DNA of 64,000 nt from Salvia splendens (lineage: Eukaryota > Streptophyta > Magnoliopsida > Lamiales > Lamiaceae). The notes beneath the pieces are model-generated. The model was not told where the DNA came from, did not search any database, and worked only from the letters and a program-made list of their open reading frames with translations. How positions within the stretch are numbered: position 1 is the stretch's first letter; every line of letters starts with the position of its first letter. Where the stretch lies: NCBI RefSeq assembly GCF_004379255.2, contig NC_056053.1:19898188-19962187 (forward strand), written 5' to 3'. Shown in pieces: positions 22,013 through 30,974 of the stretch. Made by a program: the position numbers and the translations under genes.

Positions 22013-23661
22013 TAAAAATCACACATGCCAGTTTTACCATTGGGAAATATTTATATCTCCATTCTTGATAAAGAGAAGTGATTAGTGGATAAGGTTTTTT
22101 TTTTGCAGCTTACATTATTCAACCATATTTCCAGCATCATGCTAAAATGTGGAGTACCCGATATTTTCAACAACTTTTGTGTGCTAGTGAAAAATATTTA
22201 TTTTCAATCAAAAACATGTTAATCATAGTAAAATTTATTTACCATCTTCTACATATTTCACGCAATGCAAGCAAAGAGTACAAAAAATTTATGGGGTACT
22301 TACTCCTAGAGACTACTCTTTTTTACCATACCTCCAAATCAATTCAATACCTTACAATTATAACAATAAATAGTTACACTACTTGATTGAGAGCCTAAGC
22401 TAATATCACACCAACAATAAATGCATCAATACCTCGCATGCGATTGTTTTCTTAGTATGCAAACTGTTTACACATGTCCTTTATAAAAAAGTGTCCAAAT
22501 CTTAGTGTAATGTAACTATAGAATATTGTTTGCAAATGAAACAAAAATAAATATAACATCTCATACTATAAAGCGAAAACTTAAACCGCTATAAAGTTTG
22601 TTGGGCCAACCATCCTATTACCAAATGCTTTTAAGATAAAAAATTATGGATTTCTACCATAGTGGTTTGTGGACCGTGGACTAAAATTAGATTAATGAAA
22701 TACTCGTAGATTAATTAGATGTTAATCCTTGATGAATGAAAAACTCATTAATCTGGTGGATGTCATATACATAATACATGCAAGGAATAAAGGCGCATTT
22801 ACTACCTTTTTTGTCTGCAATAGTGCAATATGAATTTCATTAAAACCAATTGGGAAAGGCACAGGAGTTCTACAGAAACTATGGAGCTACCTTTAATCTT
22901 ATCATAAAAGGTCAATAAATCAAGAAATTAAAGATGGATTAGGTTGGAATCCAAGGGAACAGAATCATCCTTGTCATGCAATTGTCTTTTCTTTTGCTCT
23001 CTTTTCTATATATAGGAAGTCCAACCATTTACACATTTTTAGAGGCAACATTTATATTTTCTCTCACCTGTAATCAGGCTCCTCTTTGGTGTTTGGATTC
23101 TCACTATCAACTATAATTAATGGGAAAAAGGTTTAATTTATCTTGAGGGTAAAAATGAGCAAAAAAGGCTGAGGGTTGTTTTGTTTTTTGTTTAATTGAA
23201 TTCTATGCCCTTCAGTTTTAGGATTTCAGGTTTACAAATAGGTGATTAGGTTAGTCCATCTAAAGACTATCTCATCTTTAAAATTGTAGTAATATTTGTA
23301 GAATGCAAATAAGCTATTCAAAATTTGAACTGTATTTATGTTTAAAATTGAAACTGATGTGGCAACAAAACCATGATGTTTGGATAAATCAGTGTTGTTT
23401 TAACTAACATTCAAAATTGAATTACAATGTTTTGTCCAAAACAACTTCATTTTATTATCACCAGCAGCTTACATTTGATTTTGTCCAGAATAGCATGGTT
23501 TTCGGATAAATCATAGTATAATCTTGAATTGGTTATCCAGTAAGCAATGCAAAGAGATCAAGAAAACATAAAATGCACAACATTTCCTTAAATTTTCGAA
23601 ATAAAAAGTATATACAAAATTATTGCCGGATTACACAGATAAAGCAATATCGACATGTTTG
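22013..23661. other. Intergenic AT-rich DNA
   Basis: No gene, RNA or bounded repeat is supported in this stretch. Confidence 0.5.
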
Positions 23662-24705
23662 TCAAAGCAATCGTCTGAAGACCACCATCCATCTCTGCCA
23701 TATAACATCCCATAGAAGGAACACCACCAAGCCATAGATGCACAAATCGAACCATACCGCGATCCCAATTCCTCCTGTCGCGTTTCAAGAGTTAACAATT
23801 AACATAAGATGATTAAGAAGCAGAGGTTTAGTTCAAGAACTAGTTACCATTTGGGAAGAATTGCAACTCAAAAACTTCATATACGACGCCCAACAGCAGC
23901 TACAAACCAACATTCGATCAAAATTCATCGTATGAATGAATCACAATAAGTATATGAACTTACACCAATTTTATGCATTGAGTTACATAAGTACTCCAAC
24001 ATAGTAATGTTCAAATTTTCCCACAGGCCTCTTCTCATTAGCAGTGGCAGCCCTGCTGCTTTCTGCAACCAACATGAATGAATGCAAGGTTGTAGTTCCC
24101 TTTTAAGTTGTCATCTGCACTTTGAGTCAATCTATTGAACATAGAAATTTCGAGACGAATCATGAAATGGAGGAAAACTGAACACCTAATAGTCATTGGG
24201 GAATGCTCCTGTAATAGAGTATCAATAATTGACATAAATAGTAGTACCATTAATAGGCCAGAGAACCCCCCCAAGGTTCGTATTATTGTACAGTTGGATG
24301 TCGCGGACGATTTTACCAACTTCTTTTCCTGGCTGAATCAGCATCGACGACTGCATAACCAGATTAAGTATCAAACATTCGCATATAGGGCATTTGCATT
24401 GTTTAGAATCCGGCCGGTATCTCCACAGCTCCAGAATACAGCCGGCTGTTAAACGACGTGTAAGTGAATAAGATGGATAGAAAGGAAGAACACAATAACA
24501 TGCTCTTTCAACCAAAAGATCATTCACATACAAGCTTGTATTCCACAAACATGCAAACACATGGAGAAAAATTTGCCAAAAACACATCAATCCCTAAATT
24601 CTTTACATTCAATCAACACAATTCATGCAGTTTGATGTATTAATGATAGAACATAAAATAAAGAAATAAGTGCTTACAACAAAACCAGTGTCCACAGCTT
24701 GTCTT

Positions 24706-24959
24706 TCTTAAAGATGGTAATCGAGAGAGGCGGAATTCCTCTTGCTAGGCATTGGGAACACAAAGGATTTAGGAGTAGAGAAGGTGATTGTATTTTCGTT
24801 GTTATTTCTGAAGAATTACAGCCCTCATGATATAGGGATGATTTGCCACCATCTATGGAAACTATACCAATCTATTCTAGGACATAATATGATTTACATA
24901 ATTCCATAATTCTTGCAATCTTTTCCTTCCGTAGATGTTTCCATTGATGCAGTTTGACA
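24706..24959 (-). repeat. 3' LTR of the Copia element
   Basis: 254 bp, identical by eye to the LTR at 29272-29525. The pol stop codon (24894) lies inside it. Confidence 0.95.
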
Positions 24960-27900
24960 CTCCCCCTCAAGTTGAGCGACGGTATCTCCGATACTCAACT
25001 TGTCCAGAATTTCCTTGAAGACTTTCGGATGAACTGCTTTAGTTAGGATGTCTGCAAGTTGTTCTTCTGACCGAACGAACGGGAACTCTATGATTCCGCT
25101 TTCGAGCTTCTCCTTGATGAAGTGACGATCAACTTCAACATGTTTGGTTCGGTCGTGCTGCACTGGATTTTCTGCGATACTGATCGCTGCTTTGTTGTCG
25201 CAGAATAATTTGCTCTTCCGTTTAGGTGGAAAGCCAATATCTGTCAACAACCATCTTAGCCACATGATTTCCATCAGTCCACTTTTAATTCCGCAAAACT
25301 CTGCCTCGGCACTCGATAGAGCGACCACCTTCTGCTTCTTACTTCTCCAAGTGACTAAGTTTCCTCCTATAAAGGTGAAGTATCCCCCTGTGGATTTTCT
25401 GTCGACTGGATTGCTTGCCCAGTCAGCATCCGTGTATCCATCGATTTCCAAATCATTTCTTTTAGCTAGGAACACTCCATAGCCAATGGTGCCTTTTAGG
25501 TATCTCACGATCCTCAAGGCAGCATCCATATGGTTGACTTGCGGTCGGTGCATGAATTGGCTGATAATGCCGACTGCATACGTGATATCGGGTCTAGTAT
25601 GTGAGAGGTATATGAGTCTCCCTACTAACCTTTGGTATCTCTCTCTGTCTGCAAGATCAGCTCCCTCTTCGATCTTTAATCCATGACTGGGAATCATTGG
25701 AGTTTCTGCAGGTTTACAATCCAATAACCCGGTTTCGGTGAGCAGATCCAAAACATACTTTTTCTGCCTTAGGAATATTCCGTGTCTGGATCTCAACACT
25801 TCAATCCCAAGAAAGTACTTTAGTGCTCCTAGATCTTTCATCTCAAACTCTTTGAACAGATTTTCCCTCAAATTCCAGATTTCCTCTGCGTCGTCTCCGG
25901 TAATGATCATGTCATCTACATAGATGATCAGACACGTCATCTTGCCGTTCCTTCTCTTTGTGAAGAGTGTGTGGTCAGAATGGCTTTGCTTAAACCCGTG
26001 TTTAAACATCGCTTGACAGAACCTCCCAAACCAGATTCTTGGAGACTGTTTTAATCCATACAGCGTCTTCCTGAGGCGGCATACTTGTCCAGCTCCAAAT
26101 TCTGCTGAACATCCAGGGGGTACTTCCATGTATACTTCTTTATCTTTCTCCAATTCACCATGTAGGAATGCATTCGTCACATCAAATTGGTGTAGAGGCC
26201 AATCTTTGCATGCTGCTACGGACAGTAAGGCTCGAACAGTGTCCAATTTTGCAACTGGTGAGAAGGTCTCCTCATAATCTACTCCATACACCTGTGTGTA
26301 TCCCTTGGCCACGAGTCTCGCCTTATATCTCTCGATTGAACCATCTGCACGCCGTTTTATAGTGAATATCCATCGGCATCCGACTGGCTTCTTCCCTGTC
26401 GGCAGTGTACACTTCTCCCATGTTTCATTTTTTATTAGAGCATCTATTTCTTTCTTCATGGCCTCCCTCCAATGTTTGTGTCTTGAGGCCTCCTCAAATG
26501 ACTGTGGTAACTCCTCTTCTTCATATAGGGCAGCTTCAAACGCACGGGCCATTTCAGAAAGTTGCTCTTGAGCAATGTTTGCCACTGCATATCTGGCCTT
26601 TCTCCCTTTCCAATCTGGAGAGTATCTCCGTGGAGGTACCCCTCGTGTACTTCTTGGTGGTAATTCATATAGTTGCCCTGTGTCTTGGTCTCCACTACAG
26701 ATTTGGTTCTCATTTCCACCGTCCCTGTCACCATTAGTACTTTCTAAGCATATATTATCCAGATCAGAATTGTTTACCTCTGGATTCAAAGAAGGGGTTG
26801 ACGGTTCAGCCATGGCACCTAACTCCTCGTCCTGTTCAATGGGATTCGACTGCCCGGTGGTACCACTACTTTCCTCTGTTAGACCAACGTCTGTGACATG
26901 ACTTGGCTTAGGCTCGTCTTCTCCCCCTGACTGGTTTCTCCCCGGGTTAGGCATAGGTGTAGGGAGCCAATTTAGTAGGTCACTTGTAGGATTGTTGTCC
27001 GGTTGAGTCTCCCCCTGACCACTAGATTGGCTATAGAAGTATTCTCCTTCCACAAAGTCATAATTCATTGTCGTATGCATACGGCGTGTGGCCGGATCAT
27101 AACACCTATAACCTTTTTTATTTTTTCCATACCCTAAGAAAACACATTTGAGGGCACAAGGTGAAAACTTAGTACGCTCATGTTTAGGAATATGGAAGAA
27201 GACTGAGCAGCCGAAAACTCGAGGTTCAAGTGACAGTGAAGAAGGTAATTCAAAATGTTCGGAGAAAGTATCTAGGGGAGTTTTGAATTGTAGGATTCCA
27301 GTAGGTAGGCGGTTCATGAGATGGACAGCGGTGGCTACGGCTTCGGGCCAGAAGGTTTTGGGTATGTTGGACTCGATTAAGAGTGCTCTGGTGACTTCAA
27401 GGATGTATCTGTTTTTCCGTTCTGCTACCCCATTTTGTTCTGGAGTATATGCACAAGAAGTTTGGTGGACTAAACCCTTTTCTCGAAAAAAGTCTTGCAT
27501 TTTTCCATTCACAAACTCTCCCCCATTATCTGACCTAAGGATTTGGATGTTGTGATTGTATTGAGTTTGGATAAGTGTATAGAAATTTGTGAATTTTTCA
27601 AAAACTTCAGACTTGTTTTTCAAAAAATAGACCCACGTCATACGAGAGTGATCATCCACAAATAGTACGAAATAACGAAATCCTTGACCCCCAGTAACAG
27701 GTGCAGGGCCCCACACATCAGAGTGAATCAACGCAAAAGGTTTTTTCATTCTAGTATTATTCAACTTAAACGAGTGTCTATGGCTTTTGGCCAACAAACA
27801 CGTTTCACAATGAAAAGACTGCATAGAAGTAGCTAATTTAGGATAAAGTAGACGAAGATATCCTATAGATGGGTGTCCTAACCGTCGATGCCAAAGCCAA

Positions 27901-28448
27901 GCCTGCCTGTCTGTCAGTCCGTGAGTCAGCATCGCAGTACTCTGTTGGGCTATCTCATCCACATAGTACAGTCCGCATCGTTCAGTGCCATGCCCAACTA
28001 TCGTCCCCGTCTTGATATCCTGCAACATACAAAATTCCGGTTGCATAAGTAATTTGCAGTGCAGTTCCTTAGTCACATGACTAATGGATAAGAGCTTATG
28101 TGATAATGACGGAACATAAAGGCAGTTAGACAGGCGTAAAGTAGGAGAAATATTGATTGTTCCCGCCCCCCGGACTTGCGCTAGGTCGCCACTGGCAGTT
28201 TGGACATAGGTTTTTTCCGATTTTGAAATGGATACAAAATCTGAGGCATCAAATGACATTGTGTCGGTAGCCCCGCAATCAAATATCCATTGGGTGTCTT
28301 TGGTATGTGATTGTGAGGTTGAAGAACATGCTAAGGATTCAAAAGAATTTTTACACGGAATAAATGGCTGAATTTGAGGCGGTTTTGGCAGTTGGGGGGC
28401 AATCTGCAAAGTTTTGGCAGTTTTGGGGTCATTGTGAGGTTTTAACAA
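24894..28448 (-). CDS. Copia polyprotein: protease, integrase, RT, RNase H
   Basis: Domains in order: an aspartic protease with WIFDCGATDTM (Cys where Ser or Thr is usual after the Asp); the pre-integrase zinc finger (WHRRLGHPS ... CETC); integrase with the D-D-E triad seen in IHSDVWGP, LRSDNGGEF and TPEQNGVAERKNR; reverse transcriptase with GCRWIFTIKRRADGS, FDVTNAFLHGEL and the YVDDM catalytic box; RNase H with GYTDADWASNPVDRKSTGG and LADILTKAV. About 1184 residues with no internal stop. The position 28448 is a TTG; the frame is open further upstream to a poly-C run at about 28651-28664, so no independent start is implied. The product would copy the element's RNA and integrate the cDNA. Confidence 0.93.
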   Translation of the reverse strand: MLKPHNDPKTAKTLQIAPQLPKPPQIQPFIPCKNSFESLACSSTSQSHTKDTQWIFDCGATDTMSFDASDFVSISKSEKTYVQTASGDLAQVRGAGTINISPTLRLSNCLYVPSLSHKLLSISHVTKELHCKLLMQPEFCMLQDIKTGTIVGHGTERCGLYYVDEIAQQSTAMLTHGLTDRQAWLWHRRLGHPSIGYLRLLYPKLATSMQSFHCETCLLAKSHRHSFKLNNTRMKKPFALIHSDVWGPAPVTGGQGFRYFVLFVDDHSRMTWVYFLKNKSEVFEKFTNFYTLIQTQYNHNIQILRSDNGGEFVNGKMQDFFREKGLVHQTSCAYTPEQNGVAERKNRYILEVTRALLIESNIPKTFWPEAVATAVHLMNRLPTGILQFKTPLDTFSEHFELPSSLSLEPRVFGCSVFFHIPKHERTKFSPCALKCVFLGYGKNKKGYRCYDPATRRMHTTMNYDFVEGEYFYSQSSGQGETQPDNNPTSDLLNWLPTPMPNPGRNQSGGEDEPKPSHVTDVGLTEESSGTTGQSNPIEQDEELGAMAEPSTPSLNPEVNNSDLDNICLESTNGDRDGGNENQICSGDQDTGQLYELPPRSTRGVPPRRYSPDWKGRKARYAVANIAQEQLSEMARAFEAALYEEEELPQSFEEASRHKHWREAMKKEIDALIKNETWEKCTLPTGKKPVGCRWIFTIKRRADGSIERYKARLVAKGYTQVYGVDYEETFSPVAKLDTVRALLSVAACKDWPLHQFDVTNAFLHGELEKDKEVYMEVPPGCSAEFGAGQVCRLRKTLYGLKQSPRIWFGRFCQAMFKHGFKQSHSDHTLFTKRRNGKMTCLIIYVDDMIITGDDAEEIWNLRENLFKEFEMKDLGALKYFLGIEVLRSRHGIFLRQKKYVLDLLTETGLLDCKPAETPMIPSHGLKIEEGADLADRERYQRLVGRLIYLSHTRPDITYAVGIISQFMHRPQVNHMDAALRIVRYLKGTIGYGVFLAKRNDLEIDGYTDADWASNPVDRKSTGGYFTFIGGNLVTWRSKKQKVVALSSAEAEFCGIKSGLMEIMWLRWLLTDIGFPPKRKSKLFCDNKAAISIAENPVQHDRTKHVEVDRHFIKEKLESGIIEFPFVRSEEQLADILTKAVHPKVFKEILDKLSIGDTVAQLEGECQTASMETSTEGKDCKNYGIM
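24960..24971 (-). other. Polypurine tract of the Copia element
   Basis: Minus strand CTTGAGGGGGAG immediately upstream of the 3' LTR; it lies within the pol coding frame. Confidence 0.85.
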
Positions 28449-28609
28449 AATTCGTGGGGTATTGTGGGGTTTATGGAAAGTCTGGGGTGGTTTTTGATAT
28501 ATTTGGGATGAATGGGGTCGGTTTTTGGGTTTTTTATTTTTACTGGGTGGATTTTTGGATTGAGTATGAGAATGGGGTGAGGTTTGTAATATAGGGAAAT
28601 TGGAGGGGT

Positions 28610-29164
28610 TTAATTTTGGTAGTGGGGGAATTTGGGTAATTGATCGAAGACCCCCCCCCCCCCAAGATTTGAAACCCCAGCCGCATCTCCCAATTTCGGG
28701 AGGACCCTAGCGCCGTCTTCCTGTCCTCCGGGGGGCGTCTCAGCTGCCGCCATCCGGTAGCCGCCGAGGGGTGCCGGTTTTGTGCCTTCTGACCAGGATT
28801 TGACCACCGATGCCGACGCCACGGTCTTCGGTTCGTCGTCTCCTCCGCGGGGTCTGACCTCTCCATTCACGGCTGACAGAGGGATGATGCTGCCCACCGG
28901 TTGATCTCCGGCGTAGGTAGCTCTGTCCCCGTTGGCCATGGATGCCCGGCCTCCGCTTCCTCCTCGATTTGAGCATACAAGTTTGCTCTTGTCTTCATCC
29001 TTTCGATTCGCCTGAAATTTGGGCGGTCGGGTTGGTGTTTTGGAGTTGGTTGTTATCATCCGCATAAGTTCCGCAAATTGCGCGGCTGACAGATTGATGG
29101 GGCTGTTATTGACGATGGCTACGGTGTTGTTTGAGTCGGTTTCGGTTCTGTCGGTTTCTGACAT
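28610..29164 (-). CDS. Gag-position ORF of the Copia element, atypical
   Basis: The frame starts MSETDRTETDSNNTVAIVNN, 97 bases after the primer site, and contains NLSAAQFAELMRMI, as many Copia Gags do. After about residue 60 it is glycine, arginine and proline-rich, and I see no CCHC zinc knuckle and no typical Copia Gag core. It runs into the poly-C tract at about 28651-28664 out of frame with pol. A low-complexity proline/asparagine/lysine-rich stretch then joins to the protease. The element therefore probably lacks a normal Gag. Confidence 0.6.
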   Translation of the reverse strand: MSETDRTETDSNNTVAIVNNSPINLSAAQFAELMRMITTNSKTPTRPPKFQANRKDEDKSKLVCSNRGGSGGRASMANGDRATYAGDQPVGSIIPLSAVNGEVRPRGGDDEPKTVASASVVKSWSEGTKPAPLGGYRMAAAETPPGGQEDGARVLPKLGDAAGVSNLGGGGVFDQLPKFPHYQN

Positions 29165-29259
29165 TGTTTGTTGCTGGTTTTTGCAGGTTTACAAAGGTCG
29201 GGAAAGGTATTTTCGGGACAATGATGATAATTTTCTGAGTCCCAAGCAAGACCAAACCT

Positions 29260-29271
29260 GCTCTGATACCA
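29260..29271 (-). other. Primer-binding site of the Copia element
   Basis: Minus strand TGGTATCAGAGC directly after the 5' LTR, complementary to initiator-Met tRNA as in most plant Copia elements. Confidence 0.9.
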
Positions 29272-29525
29272 TCTTAAAGATGGTAATCGAGAGAGGCGGA
29301 ATTCCTCTTGCTAGGCATTGGGAACACAAAGGATTTAGGAGTAGAGAAGGTGATTGTATTTTCGTTGTTATTTCTGAAGAATTACAGCCCTCATGATATA
29401 GGGATGATTTGCCACCATCTATGGAAACTATACCAATCTATTCTAGGACATAATATGATTTACATAATTCCATAATTCTTGCAATCTTTTCCTTCCGTAG
29501 ATGTTTCCATTGATGCAGTTTGACA
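29272..29525 (-). repeat. 5' LTR of the Copia element
   Basis: 254 bp, identical by eye to the LTR at 24706-24959. The 5-bp duplication GTCTT follows at 29526-29530. Confidence 0.95.
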
Positions 29526-29649
29526 GTCTTGGATGGAAAGTTGAAGTCATCGAAGCAAATGGCGCAACAGTCATATTCGGGAGGGAAATCCCTACTACTA
29601 TATCCTCCTCCCCCTACATTTTTGCCTTTTCCCCGTTTTCAGGCCCACC

Positions 29650-30327
29650 CAGTGTTGTTAGGGTCGCGGGTCGGTCCGGTGCGATGAGGCTGGACCCCAG
29701 GGGCGAGGGACCCACGAATCGGAGCGCAAAATTATTTATTATTTATATATTAGTAATAATAATGATTAAAGATAATTCACTATAATATAAATACCTATAT
29801 TTACGGAAAAAAATATTTTTAAAGTTCAATTTTGACATTGGGTAGAAAAGAATTATTGAAGGAATTATAATCAATTTACTTATTATAATATTTAATTAAT
29901 GGATTTTATAATAGAGTTATTTTGGAAAAAGATAAAAGATTGGAAGAAATAATAAATTAATAGCAGTATAGAAAGAAGGAAAAGTAAAAAGTTGAAGTAT
30001 AGAAAAGAGGAAAAGTAAAAAGTTTGAATGATTTAATGGGCAAAGAGCGGTCGAATGCCTCGATTTTATCAAAAGATTACTCCATACTAAAAGTACTAGT
30101 ATTAAAGAAGGAAAACAAGCCATATTTCTCCTCCCTCTACACAAAACAGATTCACGGCCATCGTCGCCCCAGCAGTCGCTCCAGTCGCCCCGACCGCTCC
30201 GAGCGCGCCCCAACCGCCCAGAGCGCGCCACGTATCTCGCTCGGCTCACCCATGTTGGGGTAAAGCCGGCCTCGATCATGGCAACCCGCGCCCCGAGCGC
30301 GCCCCAGGCGCATTTTTGACAACACTG
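29650..30327. mobile_element. Non-autonomous hAT element
   Basis: Ends CAGTGTTG and CAACACTG are inverted. The perfect 8-bp duplication GGCCCACC lies at 29642-29649 and 30328-30335. GC-rich subterminal parts (GCGCGCCCC words) flank an AT-rich core with no transposase. It interrupts the 5' coding part of the RNF170-like relic. Confidence 0.9.
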
Positions 30328-30384
30328 GGCCCACCCATCTCCATTTTCATTGTTTTCCCTATCAACCAACTCCTTCATAAACAT

Positions 30385-30974
30385 CTTATAGTATTATCTC
30401 TCAATCATTTCTTTGGCAGGATATCATAACATATCAGTGCTCATGTTATTCGTCATATATGCAGGGCAAAATATTGGTTGTTGCTGTTTGAGAAACGCCC
30501 AAATTTCTCTACCAGAGATATACTTCCATCATTTTACATATCCGCGACTTCATGTTTTTCAAATGTATATATATTTTCAACAGAAGATGGTGAAGAATTT
30601 ATAGATATTGTATGGATACTAGAAAATCACTCGTTTTGACAACAGAAGCTAGTCCAATGAAAATAATAAGAAAATTATATAAATAGCCTAATCAACTCGC
30701 TATGTGAAGTTCATATATTGAGACTAATATATTGCTTAATAAATGAAAATAAATTAATTTTATAGAAGTATTTAGATTTAAAAAAACATGTACAAGTGTT
30801 ATCAATAAAAGCTTATATGCGCCACTCTTTTCAATTTTATTTGGTTTGTGTAGATCCCATATGAAATTGTTATAGTATCTGTGCCTTTTCTAGGTACATT
30901 ACGCCATCACGTATTTTTGCTATATGTCTCAAATAAGAAGTATGAGTTATTTTTTTTCTCTTTTCTATTAATAC
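30385..30974. other. Intergenic, upstream of the RNF170-like relic
   Basis: AT-rich with no supported gene; it would include the former promoter of the relic. Confidence 0.45.

Larger units (their letters stand above)
24706..29525 (-). mobile_element. Young Ty1/Copia retrotransposon, 4820 bp
   Basis: Two 254-bp LTRs (24706-24959 and 29272-29525) show no difference by eye. The 5-bp duplication GTCTT flanks the element (24701-24705 and 29526-29530). On the minus strand the LTR begins TGTCAAAC and ends TTTAAGA, a TG..GA terminus, one of the rarer plant Copia ends. The primer site and the polypurine tract are both present. The pol frame is long and open. The insertion lies in the RING exon of the RNF170-like gene, and the identical LTRs indicate a very recent insertion. 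Confidence 0.96.
23662..30384 (-). pseudogene. RNF170-like RING E3 ubiquitin ligase, split by two transposons
   Basis: Segments on the minus strand: 30384-30336, 29649-29531 and 24705-24679 form the first exon once the insertions are set aside. Then come 24445-24248, 24062 to about 24000, 23899-23848 and 23774-23662. The RING shows CCAICFDDFNF, then SCGHWFC, then GCILELWRYR and QCKCPIC, a C3HC4 RING. After it come EVGKIVRDIQLYNN, GLPLLMRR, LLLGVVYEVFELQFFPNG and a hydrophobic tail IAVWFDLCIYGLVVFLLWDV, the order of RNF170-type membrane E3 ligases. Defects: a Copia element sits between the first two and third RING ligands (TSD GTCTT); a hAT element splits the 5' part; a TGA follows GDGWA; a run of seven G near 24275 adds one base, because exon 24445-24248 is 198 nt where phase needs 197. 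The EAST-like segment normally between GLPLLMRR and LLLGVV also seems short. Confidence 0.8.

Noticed and set aside
25144..27555. Many plus-strand ORFs
   Set aside because: Shadows of the Copia pol frame on the minus strand.
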